A stretch of 50,818 nucleotides of DNA from Bacteroidales bacterium UBA4243. Lineage in GTDB: Bacteria > Bacteroidota > Bacteroidia > Bacteroidales > F082. Positions within the stretch are counted from its first letter, which is position 1. Each line of letters starts with the position of its first letter. The stretch lies in contig DGXB01000089.1 in the NCBI GenBank assembly GCA_002396205.1, positions 1-50,818 on the forward strand. The letters run 5' to 3'. Below, piece after piece: positions 17,949 through 25,970 of the stretch. The notes under the pieces are model-generated. The model worked only from the letters and a program-made list of their open reading frames with translations. It had not been told where the DNA came from and made no database searches. The position numbers and the translations under genes were made by a program.

Positions 17949-19265
17949 ATGAAGTTCTATAATCGAGAGAAAGAAAAAGAGCGGCTTCGCAAAGTGCTCG
18001 AAATGAGCCATAAAGAAGCCCAGATGACCGTTCTGATGGGGCGTCGTCGCATTGGTAAAACCGAGTTGGCGTTGCAGTGTGGTGACGAAACGGTGTTGTA
18101 TTTTTTCATCGGGAAAAAAGCGGAGCCTTTGCTATGCCGTGATTTTATCGATGAAATCAGTAATAAGCTTGGCTTCCCAATCATTGGGCAGTTGCCGAGC
18201 TTTTCGGAGGTGTTCAGGCTGGTGCTCCATTTTGCCGAAAAACAACCTTTCACCCTGATTATCGACGAATTCCAGAATTTCCTGAAAGTGAACCCAACAG
18301 TTTTCAGCGACATGCAGCGCGATTGGGACCTTCATAAGCATACCAGTCATTTGAACTTGATTATCAGCGGGTCGGTGTTCACCTTAATGAAGCGTATATT
18401 TGAGGATTATGAGGAACCGCTTTTCGGGCGTGCCAATGAGCGAATAATGCTAAGCCCCTTCTCGACAGAGGTTTTAAAGGAGATTTTGTCCGACTTCAAT
18501 CCTAATTATTCGCATGAGGATTTGCTGGCTTTGTTTAGCATCACTGGTGGGGTGCCATGGTATGTGTCTTTATTGTTGGATAAGGGTTATGTTGCTAAGG
18601 ATCAGATGCTTGTAGCTTTGACTGAAGAGAACTCGCCTTTCATCAACGAAGGGCGTAATATTCTTATAGAGGAATTCGGCTCAGATTATATCACCTATTT
18701 CTCCATTTTGACCTGCATAGCGTCGGGCTTGAAGACCCGTGCTGAGATTGAAGCAGAATTGGGCATAGATAACATTGGCAGTTATTTGGTGCGGTTAGAG
18801 AATTATTATCGGCTCATTACCAAATCGTTGCCTATCTTCTCAAAGCCAAACAGCAAGAAAGTGCGCTATCAACTCGACGATTGTTTCCTTGTTTTCTGGT
18901 TCCGTTTTTTCTACAAATACCAGTCGCTGGTCGAAAACAAAGCCTTGGCTACGCTAAACGAAATCATTCAGCGCGACTACAGTACGGTTTCAGGCTTTAT
19001 GATGGAGCGTTATTTTGCCCGCAAGTTTTCGGAAAAGGGAAAATACATTGTCGGGAAATGGTGGGACAGGAAAGGCGAAAACGAGATTGACTTGATTGTT
19101 GCCGACCCTATCAAGAAAGAAGCCTGGGTTTATGAATTGAAGAAAAACGGAGAGCGGTATAATGAAAAAGCCCACAAGGCAAAGGTGAAGACTATGGTCG
19201 GCCAAGTGTCAGAGCTTGCAAAGATGAAGATTTATCTTGGTTCGTTGTCAATTGATGATATGTAA
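17949..19265 (+). CDS. AAA ATPase with C-terminal DUF234-type PD-(D/E)XK nuclease domain
   Basis: 438 aa from ATG 17949 (MKFYNREKEKERLRKVLE). Walker A is GRRRIGKT at residues 31-38 and Walker B is LIIDEFQNF. The following region (FGRANERIMLSPF, ITGGVPWYV) is the usual STAND/AAA lid of this Bacteroidetes/archaeal ATPase family, then a winged-helix-like segment. The C-terminus has NEIDLIV with Asp381 and YELKK with Glu396 and Lys398, the D...ExK signature of the PD-(D/E)XK fold, so it may cut DNA. Related genes occur in many copies in Bacteroidales, with no settled function. Palindromic repeats lie upstream, in the leader and downstream. No partner gene is adjacent on the strand. Confidence 0.85.
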   Translation: MKFYNREKEKERLRKVLEMSHKEAQMTVLMGRRRIGKTELALQCGDETVLYFFIGKKAEPLLCRDFIDEISNKLGFPIIGQLPSFSEVFRLVLHFAEKQPFTLIIDEFQNFLKVNPTVFSDMQRDWDLHKHTSHLNLIISGSVFTLMKRIFEDYEEPLFGRANERIMLSPFSTEVLKEILSDFNPNYSHEDLLALFSITGGVPWYVSLLLDKGYVAKDQMLVALTEENSPFINEGRNILIEEFGSDYITYFSILTCIASGLKTRAEIEAELGIDNIGSYLVRLENYYRLITKSLPIFSKPNSKKVRYQLDDCFLVFWFRFFYKYQSLVENKALATLNEIIQRDYSTVSGFMMERYFARKFSEKGKYIVGKWWDRKGENEIDLIVADPIKKEAWVYELKKNGERYNEKAHKAKVKTMVGQVSELAKMKIYLGSLSIDDM

Positions 19266-19293
19266 TCAATTGGTAATCAGATGTTAAAGTTTG

Positions 19294-19340
19294 TATTTTT
19301 GAAATAGTAATGGCGATTACGGTAATGACCATTACTATTT
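19294..19340. repeat. ATTAC/GTAAT palindrome, copy C, with an upstream -7-like box
   Basis: Arms 19302-19320 and 19322-19340 around a central G, 17 of 19 pairs matching (core GTAATGGCGATTAC and GTAATGACCATTAC). TATTTTTG at 19294-19301 directly precedes it, as TACTTTTG precedes copy B, but no gene follows on the plus strand. It lies between the convergent ATPase and murB genes, and T-rich sequence follows on the plus strand, so it may also act as a terminator. Confidence 0.75.
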
Positions 19341-19386
19341 TTGTTTTTGGGCTGGTTTTAATGACTAATCAATTGATATACAATAC

Positions 19387-20400
19387 TTATACAATGTTGA
19401 CTTCTGGAGAAATTGCGATTCCGAATGTCGCTTTGACGGAGTCTTGGATTCTTTGTGCCAAATCCACGATGTCGTGACCCTTTCCGCCGCCATAATGCAC
19501 CAGCACGAGGGCCTGTTTGTCGTAAACGCCCACATGTTCGTTGCGCCAGCCTTTCCAGCCTGCGTGTTCAATCAGCCAACCTGCCGGTACTTTCACTTTG
19601 CCGTTTGGCTCGTCGTAGTGCGGCATGTTGGGATAATCCTTTTGCAAAGCTTCGAATTGCGCCTTCTCGATGACGGGATTCTTGAAGAAGCTGCCTGCGC
19701 TGCCGATTTGCTTCACATCGGGCAATTTGGCATCGCGGATGGCGCAAATGGCATCGTGGAGCTGTAGCAAGGTCGGTTTTTCGATACCGTTTTGCTCCAG
19801 ATAGACCTTGATGTTGCCGTATTCGAGATGGAGAGGGGCGTTTTTCTTCAGCAGGAAGTCAACAGAAGTGATGATGTATTGTCCTTTCAGCCTATTCTTG
19901 AAGACGCTTTCGCGATAGCCGAACCGACAGTCCTCTTTCGCGAAAGTCCTTTTTGTTCCCGAGGCAATATCAATGGTTTCACATCTTAGGAAACTGTCTT
20001 TCAGCTCCATGCCGTAGGCTCCGATGTTTTGTACGGGTGCGGCACCCACTTTGCCGGGAATATGGGCGAGATTCTCCAAACCATGCCAACCTTTTTCGGC
20101 TGTGTACCGCACGAAATCGGGCCAGTCTTCCCCTGCTTGTGCGCGGATAATGACTTCGTTTTCACCATCTTTAAGGATTTCGATGCCTTTCGTGTTGATG
20201 TACACAACGATTCCGTCGAAGAAATCGTTTTGGAACAATACGTTGTTGCCGCCGCTCAAAATCAGGTGTTCCTCTAATTGAAAAATGTCGCTTTGAATCA
20301 GCTCTTCAATTTGTTGAATGTCATTGATTTCAGTAAAACACTTAGCCACGGCATCGAAGCCGAAGCTGTTATAAGGTCGTAGGTTGACGTTGGTTTTCAT
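19387..20400 (-). CDS. murB: MurB, UDP-N-acetylenolpyruvoylglucosamine reductase
   Basis: 337 aa, type I (E. coli-like) MurB. It has LRPYNSFGFDA at the N-terminus, the FAD-binding LILSGGNNVLF, ENLAHIPGKVGAAPVQNIGAYG, DCRFGYRES, the proton-donor Ser in GSAGSFFKNP and the C-terminal Glu in SPEVNIV. It reduces UDP-GlcNAc-enolpyruvate to UDP-MurNAc with NADPH in the cytoplasm. It lies 26 nt after a Bro-N gene on the same strand, which is unrelated in function but may share its promoter. Confidence 0.96.
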   Translation of the reverse strand: MKTNVNLRPYNSFGFDAVAKCFTEINDIQQIEELIQSDIFQLEEHLILSGGNNVLFQNDFFDGIVVYINTKGIEILKDGENEVIIRAQAGEDWPDFVRYTAEKGWHGLENLAHIPGKVGAAPVQNIGAYGMELKDSFLRCETIDIASGTKRTFAKEDCRFGYRESVFKNRLKGQYIITSVDFLLKKNAPLHLEYGNIKVYLEQNGIEKPTLLQLHDAICAIRDAKLPDVKQIGSAGSFFKNPVIEKAQFEALQKDYPNMPHYDEPNGKVKVPAGWLIEHAGWKGWRNEHVGVYDKQALVLVHYGGGKGHDIVDLAQRIQDSVKATFGIAISPEVNIV

Positions 20401-20426
20401 GGGGGCATTGTTTTTTTGACATATTC

Positions 20427-21272
20427 CTATTCACCAATCAGTTCGTAATCAGACTGTATCTCCAATGCGGGTTTGTCGGAGGCGTTCAGGGGAGAAATGA
20501 CAGATTGCCCAATTTGTCTTTCAAGGTTCTTGCGGGCTGTTTTGGCGATTTTACCGCCTTCTGTTGCCACGGTCTTGTTTTCTTCGAAGGTTTTTGGCTC
20601 GCGAGTCTTGGAGATAGCGGTCGTCGATACTTCGGCTAACATGTTTAAAACCAGTTCAATGTTGGTCATGTTGTCGCGAAGGCTTTCTTTCTTGAGACCT
20701 TTTAGTTGCTTGTATTCCTTTACGGAAAGACCACTCCAAGCTTTGGTCATCTCGTTGGTTAGGATGGCATAGTCACGTTCTTCCTCTATGCCGCGAGCTT
20801 TCCATTCATCAGTCAGTTCCTTCCGCATTTCGATGCTTTGCAGCCGTTGGTTAATCCAGCCTTCGGTGTAGCCTTTGGCACGATAATAGTCGGCCCCCCG
20901 AAGAATAGCCCTTTCTGGATCGGCTATTTCATTCAAGCGCTCGTTGCCCACTTCGGCCAACCACATTTTGAACGGTTCGGCTTTGGGCGAAGGAATGGAC
21001 TGCACCAAACGGAGGATGTTTTTGGTGGTCATGCAGTCGGTCTTGTAGTATTTGCCGTCTGCCGCCTGCATTTTCAGTTGACTACAATTTGTAGCCAACT
21101 CGCTTCCCTCTTTTTTGAGCCTGGTTTTCAGCACACTCCAATATTTTCTTGGGTTGGGGCTATCTGTTAATACTCCGACAATGTCAATTACGGAAAAGTA
21201 CCATTCCTCGTTTTCGGCATCCCAATGCGTTCTAACTTGCTTTTGTTCAAAGAGTTTTATTTTGTCGGTCAT
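20427..21272 (-). CDS. Bro-N domain / DinD-like protein
   Basis: 281 aa. The N-terminal region (KIKLFEQKQVRTHWDAENEEWYFSVIDIVGVLTDS, then NPRKYWSVLKTRL) is a Bro-N domain as in phage antirepressors. The remainder (KMWLAEVGNERLNEIADPERAILRGADYYRAKGY) matches chromosomal DNA-damage-inducible protein D-like proteins. The C-terminus has TREPKTFEENKTVATEGGKIAKTARKNLE, a conserved basic helix. It is probably DNA-binding and cytosolic; I do not know its target. It precedes murB by 26 nt on the same strand and has its own divergent promoter. Confidence 0.8.
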   Translation of the reverse strand: MTDKIKLFEQKQVRTHWDAENEEWYFSVIDIVGVLTDSPNPRKYWSVLKTRLKKEGSELATNCSQLKMQAADGKYYKTDCMTTKNILRLVQSIPSPKAEPFKMWLAEVGNERLNEIADPERAILRGADYYRAKGYTEGWINQRLQSIEMRKELTDEWKARGIEEERDYAILTNEMTKAWSGLSVKEYKQLKGLKKESLRDNMTNIELVLNMLAEVSTTAISKTREPKTFEENKTVATEGGKIAKTARKNLERQIGQSVISPLNASDKPALEIQSDYELIGE

Positions 21273-21288
21273 AGTCGCCTTTTTTTTG

Positions 21289-21319
21289 CAAATTTAGAAC
21301 AAAATAAGGGGATATGCAA
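21289..21319 (-). promoter_or_regulatory. Promoter of the Bro-N/murB transcript
   Basis: On the minus strand TTG (21319-21317), 20-nt spacer, TAAATTTG (21296-21289): a close match to the Bacteroidetes promoter, 16 nt before the Bro-N ATG. It is divergent from and close to the promoter of the next gene. Confidence 0.65.
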
Positions 21320-21337
21320 GGATTGGGAAAACATTTG

Positions 21338-21345
21338 TACCTTTG
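21338..21345 (+). promoter_or_regulatory. -7 box directly before the GT4 start
   Basis: TACCTTTG matches TAnnTTTG and ends 4 nt before ATG 21350. A start about 5 nt downstream would give a leaderless or nearly leaderless mRNA. It also makes the upstream ATG at 21314 unlikely as a start. Confidence 0.55.
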
Positions 21346-21349
21346 CGGC

Positions 21350-22471
21350 ATGAATCGCGCCATCGTATCGGTTATCAATGATTTGGTCACGGACCAACGG
21401 GTCAACAAGTCGTGCTTAGCCTTGCAAAAGGCTGGTTATGAGGTGCTTTTGGTGGGACGGAAGCAACGGAAAAGTCCGCCAATGGATGAACGCCCCTACG
21501 CTTCGCATCGTATGAAGCTCTTGTTCGAGAAAGGCCCGTTGTTTTATGCCGAATACAACATCCGTTTGTTTTTCTTTCTCTTGTTTCATCGTGCCAACCT
21601 TTTGCTTTCCAATGACTTGGATACAATCTTGCCAACTTATTTCATCTCAAGGTTGAAAGGCAGTAGGATGGTTTTCGACAGCCATGAGTACTTCACCGAG
21701 ACCCCAGAGTTGGTCGGTAGGCCGAAAGTACAAAAGGTGTGGAAAAAGATAGAGGGATTTGTCGTCCCAAAATTGCCTGAAATGATTACCGTTTGCGACA
21801 GCATTGCTGATTTGTTTCGGGAGAAATATGGCGTCAAGTGCCATGTGATCAGGAATATACCACCGCGAAAAGCCTTGCCGCCAAAAGGCGACAAGTTGGC
21901 TTTGGGTTTGCCCACGGACAAGCACCTGTTGATATTGCAAGGGTCGGGCATCAACATCCAGCGCGGGGCGGAGGAATTGGTGCAGTCAATGCAATTCCTG
22001 GACGATTGCTTCCTGATGATCATCGGTGGGGGAGATGTGCTCCCGATATTGAAGCAAATGGTTGAGAAACTGAATATTACCGACCGTGTGCATTTCTTTC
22101 CGAGGATGCCTTATCAGCAGATGATGGCCTACACGCAGTTGGCCGAATTGGGTTTCTGCTTGGACAAGAACACTAACCTCAACTACCGTTTCAGCCTGCC
22201 CAACAAATTGTTCGACTTCATTCAGGCAGGCGTGCCTATTGTGGCATCGCATCTAACTGAGATTGAGAAGATTATACGGAAATACGACATTGGGATTTTC
22301 ATTGGGAATCATGAGCCTGAGACCATCGCATCGACCATTCGTGAAGCTTTGTCGGACGGAGAAAGACGCAAACGGTGGCAGCAGAATTTGGCCATTGCCG
22401 CAGCGGAACTGTGCTGGGAAAATGAGGAGAAGAAACTGTTGCCAATTTATATGCAGAAAACTGATAAGTAA
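21350..22471 (+). CDS. GT4-type glycosyltransferase
   Basis: 373 aa from ATG 21350 (MNRAIVSVINDLVTDQRV), chosen because the -7 box lies between it and the upstream ATG at 21314. GT-B fold: N-terminal FDSHEYFTETPEL and a C-terminal nucleotide-sugar domain with LILQGSGINIQRGAEELV, PYQQMMAYTQLAELGFCL and YRFSLPNKLFDFIQAGVPIVAS, which holds the conserved EX7E-like region in a variant form. No signal peptide; a membrane-associated cytosolic enzyme is likely. Acceptor and product are unknown. A convergent GT2 gene ends 8 nt after it. Confidence 0.82.
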   Translation: MNRAIVSVINDLVTDQRVNKSCLALQKAGYEVLLVGRKQRKSPPMDERPYASHRMKLLFEKGPLFYAEYNIRLFFFLLFHRANLLLSNDLDTILPTYFISRLKGSRMVFDSHEYFTETPELVGRPKVQKVWKKIEGFVVPKLPEMITVCDSIADLFREKYGVKCHVIRNIPPRKALPPKGDKLALGLPTDKHLLILQGSGINIQRGAEELVQSMQFLDDCFLMIIGGGDVLPILKQMVEKLNITDRVHFFPRMPYQQMMAYTQLAELGFCLDKNTNLNYRFSLPNKLFDFIQAGVPIVASHLTEIEKIIRKYDIGIFIGNHEPETIASTIREALSDGERRKRWQQNLAIAAAELCWENEEKKLLPIYMQKTDK

Positions 22472-22478
22472 TTGTTTA

Positions 22479-23366
22479 TCAATCTATTGAAATGTAGTAT
22501 CCCAATTTGTAGGGATTGAGCCATGAGATGTGTGGCTTTTCTCCGATTAGCTTTCGTCTCATCATTGTCGCTGTCTTTCTGAAACCCCATTTTACAAAAG
22601 ATGTAAGTTTAAGTTTATCAAGCAGTTTTGTCGTGGATAGGATAGGAGAATAGCCATCCAATTCTTGTCGTAAGGAATGGAGCGTATGCATGGCCTCCTC
22701 GATTTTCGAAACGTATTTTTCGTTGGCTTCAAAATGAGTGATAACAACTGGATTGTCAATGTGTTGTATCGTGATTCCATCGTCATGGAGCCGTTTCCCG
22801 AAAAGGACGTCTTCGTAGCCGTAGCGCGAAATCGTTTCGTCGAAAGGGTGACTTAGCATGACTTCTTTCCGTGCGATGAAATTCGTGGTTCTGAAGCTTT
22901 GGTAGGGGCGTTGTTGCCGCATTGTTGCCGTGTGCTTTGGCCCTATTTTTTTTTCGTACTGGTATCGGAGATTGTTTTTTTCGAGTTGGGCATCAGCCTC
23001 GATGGTGACGCCTCCATTGACGACCTCGGCGTGGGCTGCTTCAAGGTAGTTTTTTATGAAGTCGCTGGTAGGGATTTTTATGTTGCAGTCGAGGAACAGC
23101 AGCCATTCGTAACGAGCTTCGTTGACGAGTGCGTTGCGGTTGGCTGCCCGTCCGATGTTGGAGGTTTGCCGTATCAATCGGCAATTTTCAATTTCTTCTA
23201 TTTCAGCGTTTTGCTGAATTATTTCTTGGTTGGTCGATGCGTCGTCCGATACGATAATCTCATATTGAAGGCCGTCGATGGCAGAGGCGCAACGTTGCAG
23301 CTCCTTCACTTGGGGCAGGCACGGGTCGTTGTGGCAGGGAATCAATATGGAGAGTTCGCGTATCAT
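22479..23366 (-). CDS. GT2-family glycosyltransferase
   Basis: 295 aa. GT-A fold: SILIPCHND at the N-terminus, YEIIVSDDAS, SNIGRAANRN, and FLDCNIKIP in the DxD position, here reading DCN. A C-terminal YGYEDVLFGKRLHDDG carries the ED motif of the family. The loss of a classic DxD is worth noting, although Bacteroidetes relatives often vary here. It follows the FtsE-type ATPase gene by 6 nt on the same strand and is probably co-transcribed. The substrate is unknown. Confidence 0.85.
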   Translation of the reverse strand: MIRELSILIPCHNDPCLPQVKELQRCASAIDGLQYEIIVSDDASTNQEIIQQNAEIEEIENCRLIRQTSNIGRAANRNALVNEARYEWLLFLDCNIKIPTSDFIKNYLEAAHAEVVNGGVTIEADAQLEKNNLRYQYEKKIGPKHTATMRQQRPYQSFRTTNFIARKEVMLSHPFDETISRYGYEDVLFGKRLHDDGITIQHIDNPVVITHFEANEKYVSKIEEAMHTLHSLRQELDGYSPILSTTKLLDKLKLTSFVKWGFRKTATMMRRKLIGEKPHISWLNPYKLGYYISID

Positions 23367-23372
23367 GATGCG

Positions 23373-24050
23373 TTATTCCATTTCGGAGCAAACCACAGTG
23401 CCGTTTTTGCAGTTGGCGATGCGGGAGGGGTATTTCTGCATTAGCGTGTAGTTGTGCGTGGCCATCAGCACGGCTTGTCCGTTTTCGCTGATGCGTCGCA
23501 GGAGTTTCATCACGTCTAATGTTGTGTCGGGGTCGAGATTGCCGGTAGGCTCGTCGGCAAGGATGACGTCGGGCGCATTGAGTAGGGCGCGGGCGATGGC
23601 TACGCCTTGCTGCTCGCCGCCCGACATCTGGTGGGGCATGCTTTTGCGTTTGTCGGAGAGACCTACCATCGAAAGCACTTCATCGATGCGTTTGGAGATT
23701 TCAACGGAATCGGTCCAGCCGGTGGCGCCGAGCACAAACGCGAGGTTCTTCTCGACGGTACGATCGAAGAGGAGCTGGAAGTCTTGGAAAACGATGCCGA
23801 TTTTGCGGCGCAGGTAGGGGATGTCTTTCCTTTTGAGTTTGGTGAGGTCGTAGCCAGCCACTTTGAAGATGCCGTCACGAGCAGGCAGTTCGCCGTACAA
23901 AGTCTTTAATAGTGAGGATTTTCCGCTTCCCGTGCGCCCGATGAGGTAGATGAACTCGCCCTTGTGGAGTGTCAGGTTGACGTTGCTCAGGACGAGGTTT
24001 TCCCGCTGGAAGATGGATGCGTTTTTGAGTTCGATGATAGGGTCAGACAT
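23373..24050 (-). CDS. ftsE: FtsE-type ABC ATPase
   Basis: 225 aa. Walker A GRTGSGKSS, Q-loop VFQDFQLL, signature MSGGEQQGVAIARAL, Walker B VILADEPTGNLDP and the switch His in ATHNYTLM. Size and sequence match FtsE, which with FtsX controls peptidoglycan hydrolases at division. No ftsX lies next to it; the downstream gene is a GT2 glycosyltransferase 6 nt away, a pairing that occurs in other Bacteroidetes. A LolD- or MacB-type role is less likely. Confidence 0.85.
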   Translation of the reverse strand: MSDPIIELKNASIFQRENLVLSNVNLTLHKGEFIYLIGRTGSGKSSLLKTLYGELPARDGIFKVAGYDLTKLKRKDIPYLRRKIGIVFQDFQLLFDRTVEKNLAFVLGATGWTDSVEISKRIDEVLSMVGLSDKRKSMPHQMSGGEQQGVAIARALLNAPDVILADEPTGNLDPDTTLDVMKLLRRISENGQAVLMATHNYTLMQKYPSRIANCKNGTVVCSEME

Positions 24051-24154
24051 AGGGTTGATTTAAGATTCAATATTTCAAATTTAAAGATTCAAAAACTGGA
24101 TTGCTTCGTCGTGCCTCCTCGCAATGACGCAAAGCGCGTCAACTACAAACTATA

Positions 24155-24210
24155 TCAATTATCAATTGTCAACTATCAATTATCAATTATCAATTGTCAA
24201 CTATCAACTA
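24155..24210. repeat. Heptamer tandem repeat (TCAAYTA)
   Basis: About eight copies of a 7-bp unit, TCAATTA, TCAATTG or TCAACTA, run from 24155 into the stop codon of the YgcG-like gene (24208-24210). A 24-bp stretch is repeated exactly at 24156-24179 and 24184-24207 (offset 28, four units). The upstream part of the gap (24061-24120) holds further A/T-rich fragments and a partial TGCGAGG..GAAGCAATCC repeat. Confidence 0.75.
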
Positions 24211-24966
24211 CCAACTTCCCGAGGCTCCTCCTCCGCCGAAGCCTCCTCCGCCGAAGCCACCGAAGCCACCGCTGCTTCCGCCTCCACTAAATCCGCCCCC
24301 ACTGTAGCCACCTCCGCCCATGGGTATCCATATCGTGCGTGAGCCACCGCCAGAGTAGTTTTGGCCACTGCCATCGGAGAATTTGGAGAAGATGATGACG
24401 ATGGCGATGATGAAGAGGATGATCATCCAGAGTGGGAATCCGTCACCGTCGGTATATTCGTCTTGCGTGAACTTGCCCGAGCAGAGGTCCATCATCACGT
24501 TGACGGCGTTGTCGATGCCAGTGTAGTAGTCGTTTTCCTTGAAGGCTGGGATCATTTCGCGCTCGATGATGCGCTTGGCCGTGGCATCGGTCACGTATTG
24601 CTCTATGCCGTAGCCCGTGCTGATGGTCACCTTGCCGCTTTCGCTGCCTTTCTTGGGCTTGACGAGGATGACCGCGCCATTGTCTTTGCCTTTCTGACCC
24701 ACGCCCCAATTGTGCCCGATTTCAGTGGCATATTGTTCGACGCTGTAGCCTTGCAGGTCGTCGACCAAAAGCACGAGAAACTGGGTAGAAGTGCTGTCGT
24801 CGTAGGCCACAAGTTTGTGTTCCAAAACGCTAACCTGATGAGCCGTTAAGGTGCCCGTGTAGTCGTTCACCAAGCGGGGCGGATTGGGCTTTGAAGGTAG
24901 TTGCGCGTGAAGCATGACGGACAAAGCCAGCAGAAATAATATGAGTGGAGCCGTTTTTCGTGTCAT
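24208..24966 (-). CDS. TPM-domain membrane protein (YgcG-like)
   Basis: 252 aa from ATG 24966 (MTRKTAPLILFLLALSVMLHAQ, signal peptide). The TPM domain (NDYTGTLTAHQVSVLEHKL, GHNWGVGQKGKDNGAVILV, STGYGIEQYVTDATAKRII) occupies residues about 34-155. One membrane segment follows (PLWMIILFIIAIVIIF). The tail is almost entirely Gly and Ser (GGGGYSGGGFSGGG to the C-terminal SGSW), the usual ending of YgcG/DUF2207-type proteins. It is probably periplasmic with a membrane anchor. The family often sits next to LemA, which is not present here; another TPM gene lies two genes upstream. Confidence 0.87.
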   Translation of the reverse strand: MTRKTAPLILFLLALSVMLHAQLPSKPNPPRLVNDYTGTLTAHQVSVLEHKLVAYDDSTSTQFLVLLVDDLQGYSVEQYATEIGHNWGVGQKGKDNGAVILVKPKKGSESGKVTISTGYGIEQYVTDATAKRIIEREMIPAFKENDYYTGIDNAVNVMMDLCSGKFTQDEYTDGDGFPLWMIILFIIAIVIIFSKFSDGSGQNYSGGGSRTIWIPMGGGGYSGGGFSGGGSSGGFGGFGGGGFGGGGASGSW

Positions 24967-25020
24967 AATCGCTCGTGGATTGGGTTGCAAAAATAGGCAA
25001 AATTTGGATTGATGGCAAGA

Positions 25021-25965
25021 TTAGAGTAAGAAGAATAGCGCAACGCCGACCATCGTTATGAGGGTGCCGACCACTTCTTTGGCCGAGATTTTCTGTTTGT
25101 GGATGAGGGCGTATGGCACAATGATCAATACGGGTGTGAGTGCCATGAGGGTGGAGGCGATGCCCGCTTTGGCGTATTGCACGGCCATCAGCGAGAGCGA
25201 AACGCCAAGGAATGGACCGAAGAGAGTGGTGAGCGTAGCAAACAGCATCCCTTTGCGGTCGCGGAAGGCCTTCCCGACCTGTGGCAGCTGCTTCATCAGG
25301 GCGAGGATGAGGAAGAACCCAACAAACCCCGCAACGGCTCGGATATATGTGCCAGCGAATGGCATCATCTTGACAATGGATTGCGGTGCTTCTGGTGGAA
25401 TGGATTCGGCATAATGATCCAAACCTATCTTGCTGAGAACCAGTCCTACGCCTTGCCCGACTCCCGCACCAATGCCAAACAGTACGCCTTTCAGTGGGAG
25501 TTTCAAGGTGAGTTTGTGGTTCTCGCCTCCACGCGCCAAAATGGAGATGGCGATGCCCGTAAGTGTGACAATCATTGCCAACCAAGAATGCCACGACATG
25601 GATTCGCCCAACATCAGCCAACCTGCGATACCCGCCATCGGTGGGGCCAAAGTCATGAAAAGCTGCCCGTAGCGCGAACCGAAAACGATGTAGGAATTGA
25701 ACAGGCAATAGTCGCCGAACACATAGCCCACCAATCCCGACAGCGCCAACCAAAACCAGGCTTTCCCGTTGGCATACAAGGGATAAGGTGTGCCCGTCAC
25801 AATCCAAAGCATGGCAGAGAGGAACAACCACGAGAGCACCATTCGGACGAGGTTCAGAGGCAAAGAGCCGAGGCGGTGGCTGGCAACGTCGGCAAACAGT
25901 GCTGTGGCCGTCCATGAGAAAGCCACGATGAGCGCGATGATCTCGCCGAAATATGGGGTGGACAT
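25021..25965 (-). CDS. EamA/DMT-superfamily transporter
   Basis: 314 aa, strongly hydrophobic, with about ten predicted membrane segments arranged as two EamA repeats. Repeat 1 begins EIIALIVAFSWTATALFAD and repeat 2 GVLFGIGAGVGQGVGLVLSK. The connecting cytoplasmic loop is RGGENHKLTLKL. The C-terminus (LALTPVLIIVPYALIHKQKISAKEVVGT) is typical. Such proteins export amino acids or other small metabolites; the substrate cannot be read. It sits 5 nt after a TPM gene and 54 nt before the YgcG-like gene, on the same strand, so it probably belongs to their operon. Confidence 0.88.
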   Translation of the reverse strand: MSTPYFGEIIALIVAFSWTATALFADVASHRLGSLPLNLVRMVLSWLFLSAMLWIVTGTPYPLYANGKAWFWLALSGLVGYVFGDYCLFNSYIVFGSRYGQLFMTLAPPMAGIAGWLMLGESMSWHSWLAMIVTLTGIAISILARGGENHKLTLKLPLKGVLFGIGAGVGQGVGLVLSKIGLDHYAESIPPEAPQSIVKMMPFAGTYIRAVAGFVGFFLILALMKQLPQVGKAFRDRKGMLFATLTTLFGPFLGVSLSLMAVQYAKAGIASTLMALTPVLIIVPYALIHKQKISAKEVVGTLITMVGVALFFLL

Positions 25966-25970
25966 GGGAA

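Noticed and set aside
21314..21349. ATG 21314 as the start of the GT4 gene
   Set aside because: The -7 box at 21338-21345 lies within it; the residues before MNRAIVS do not fit the family start.
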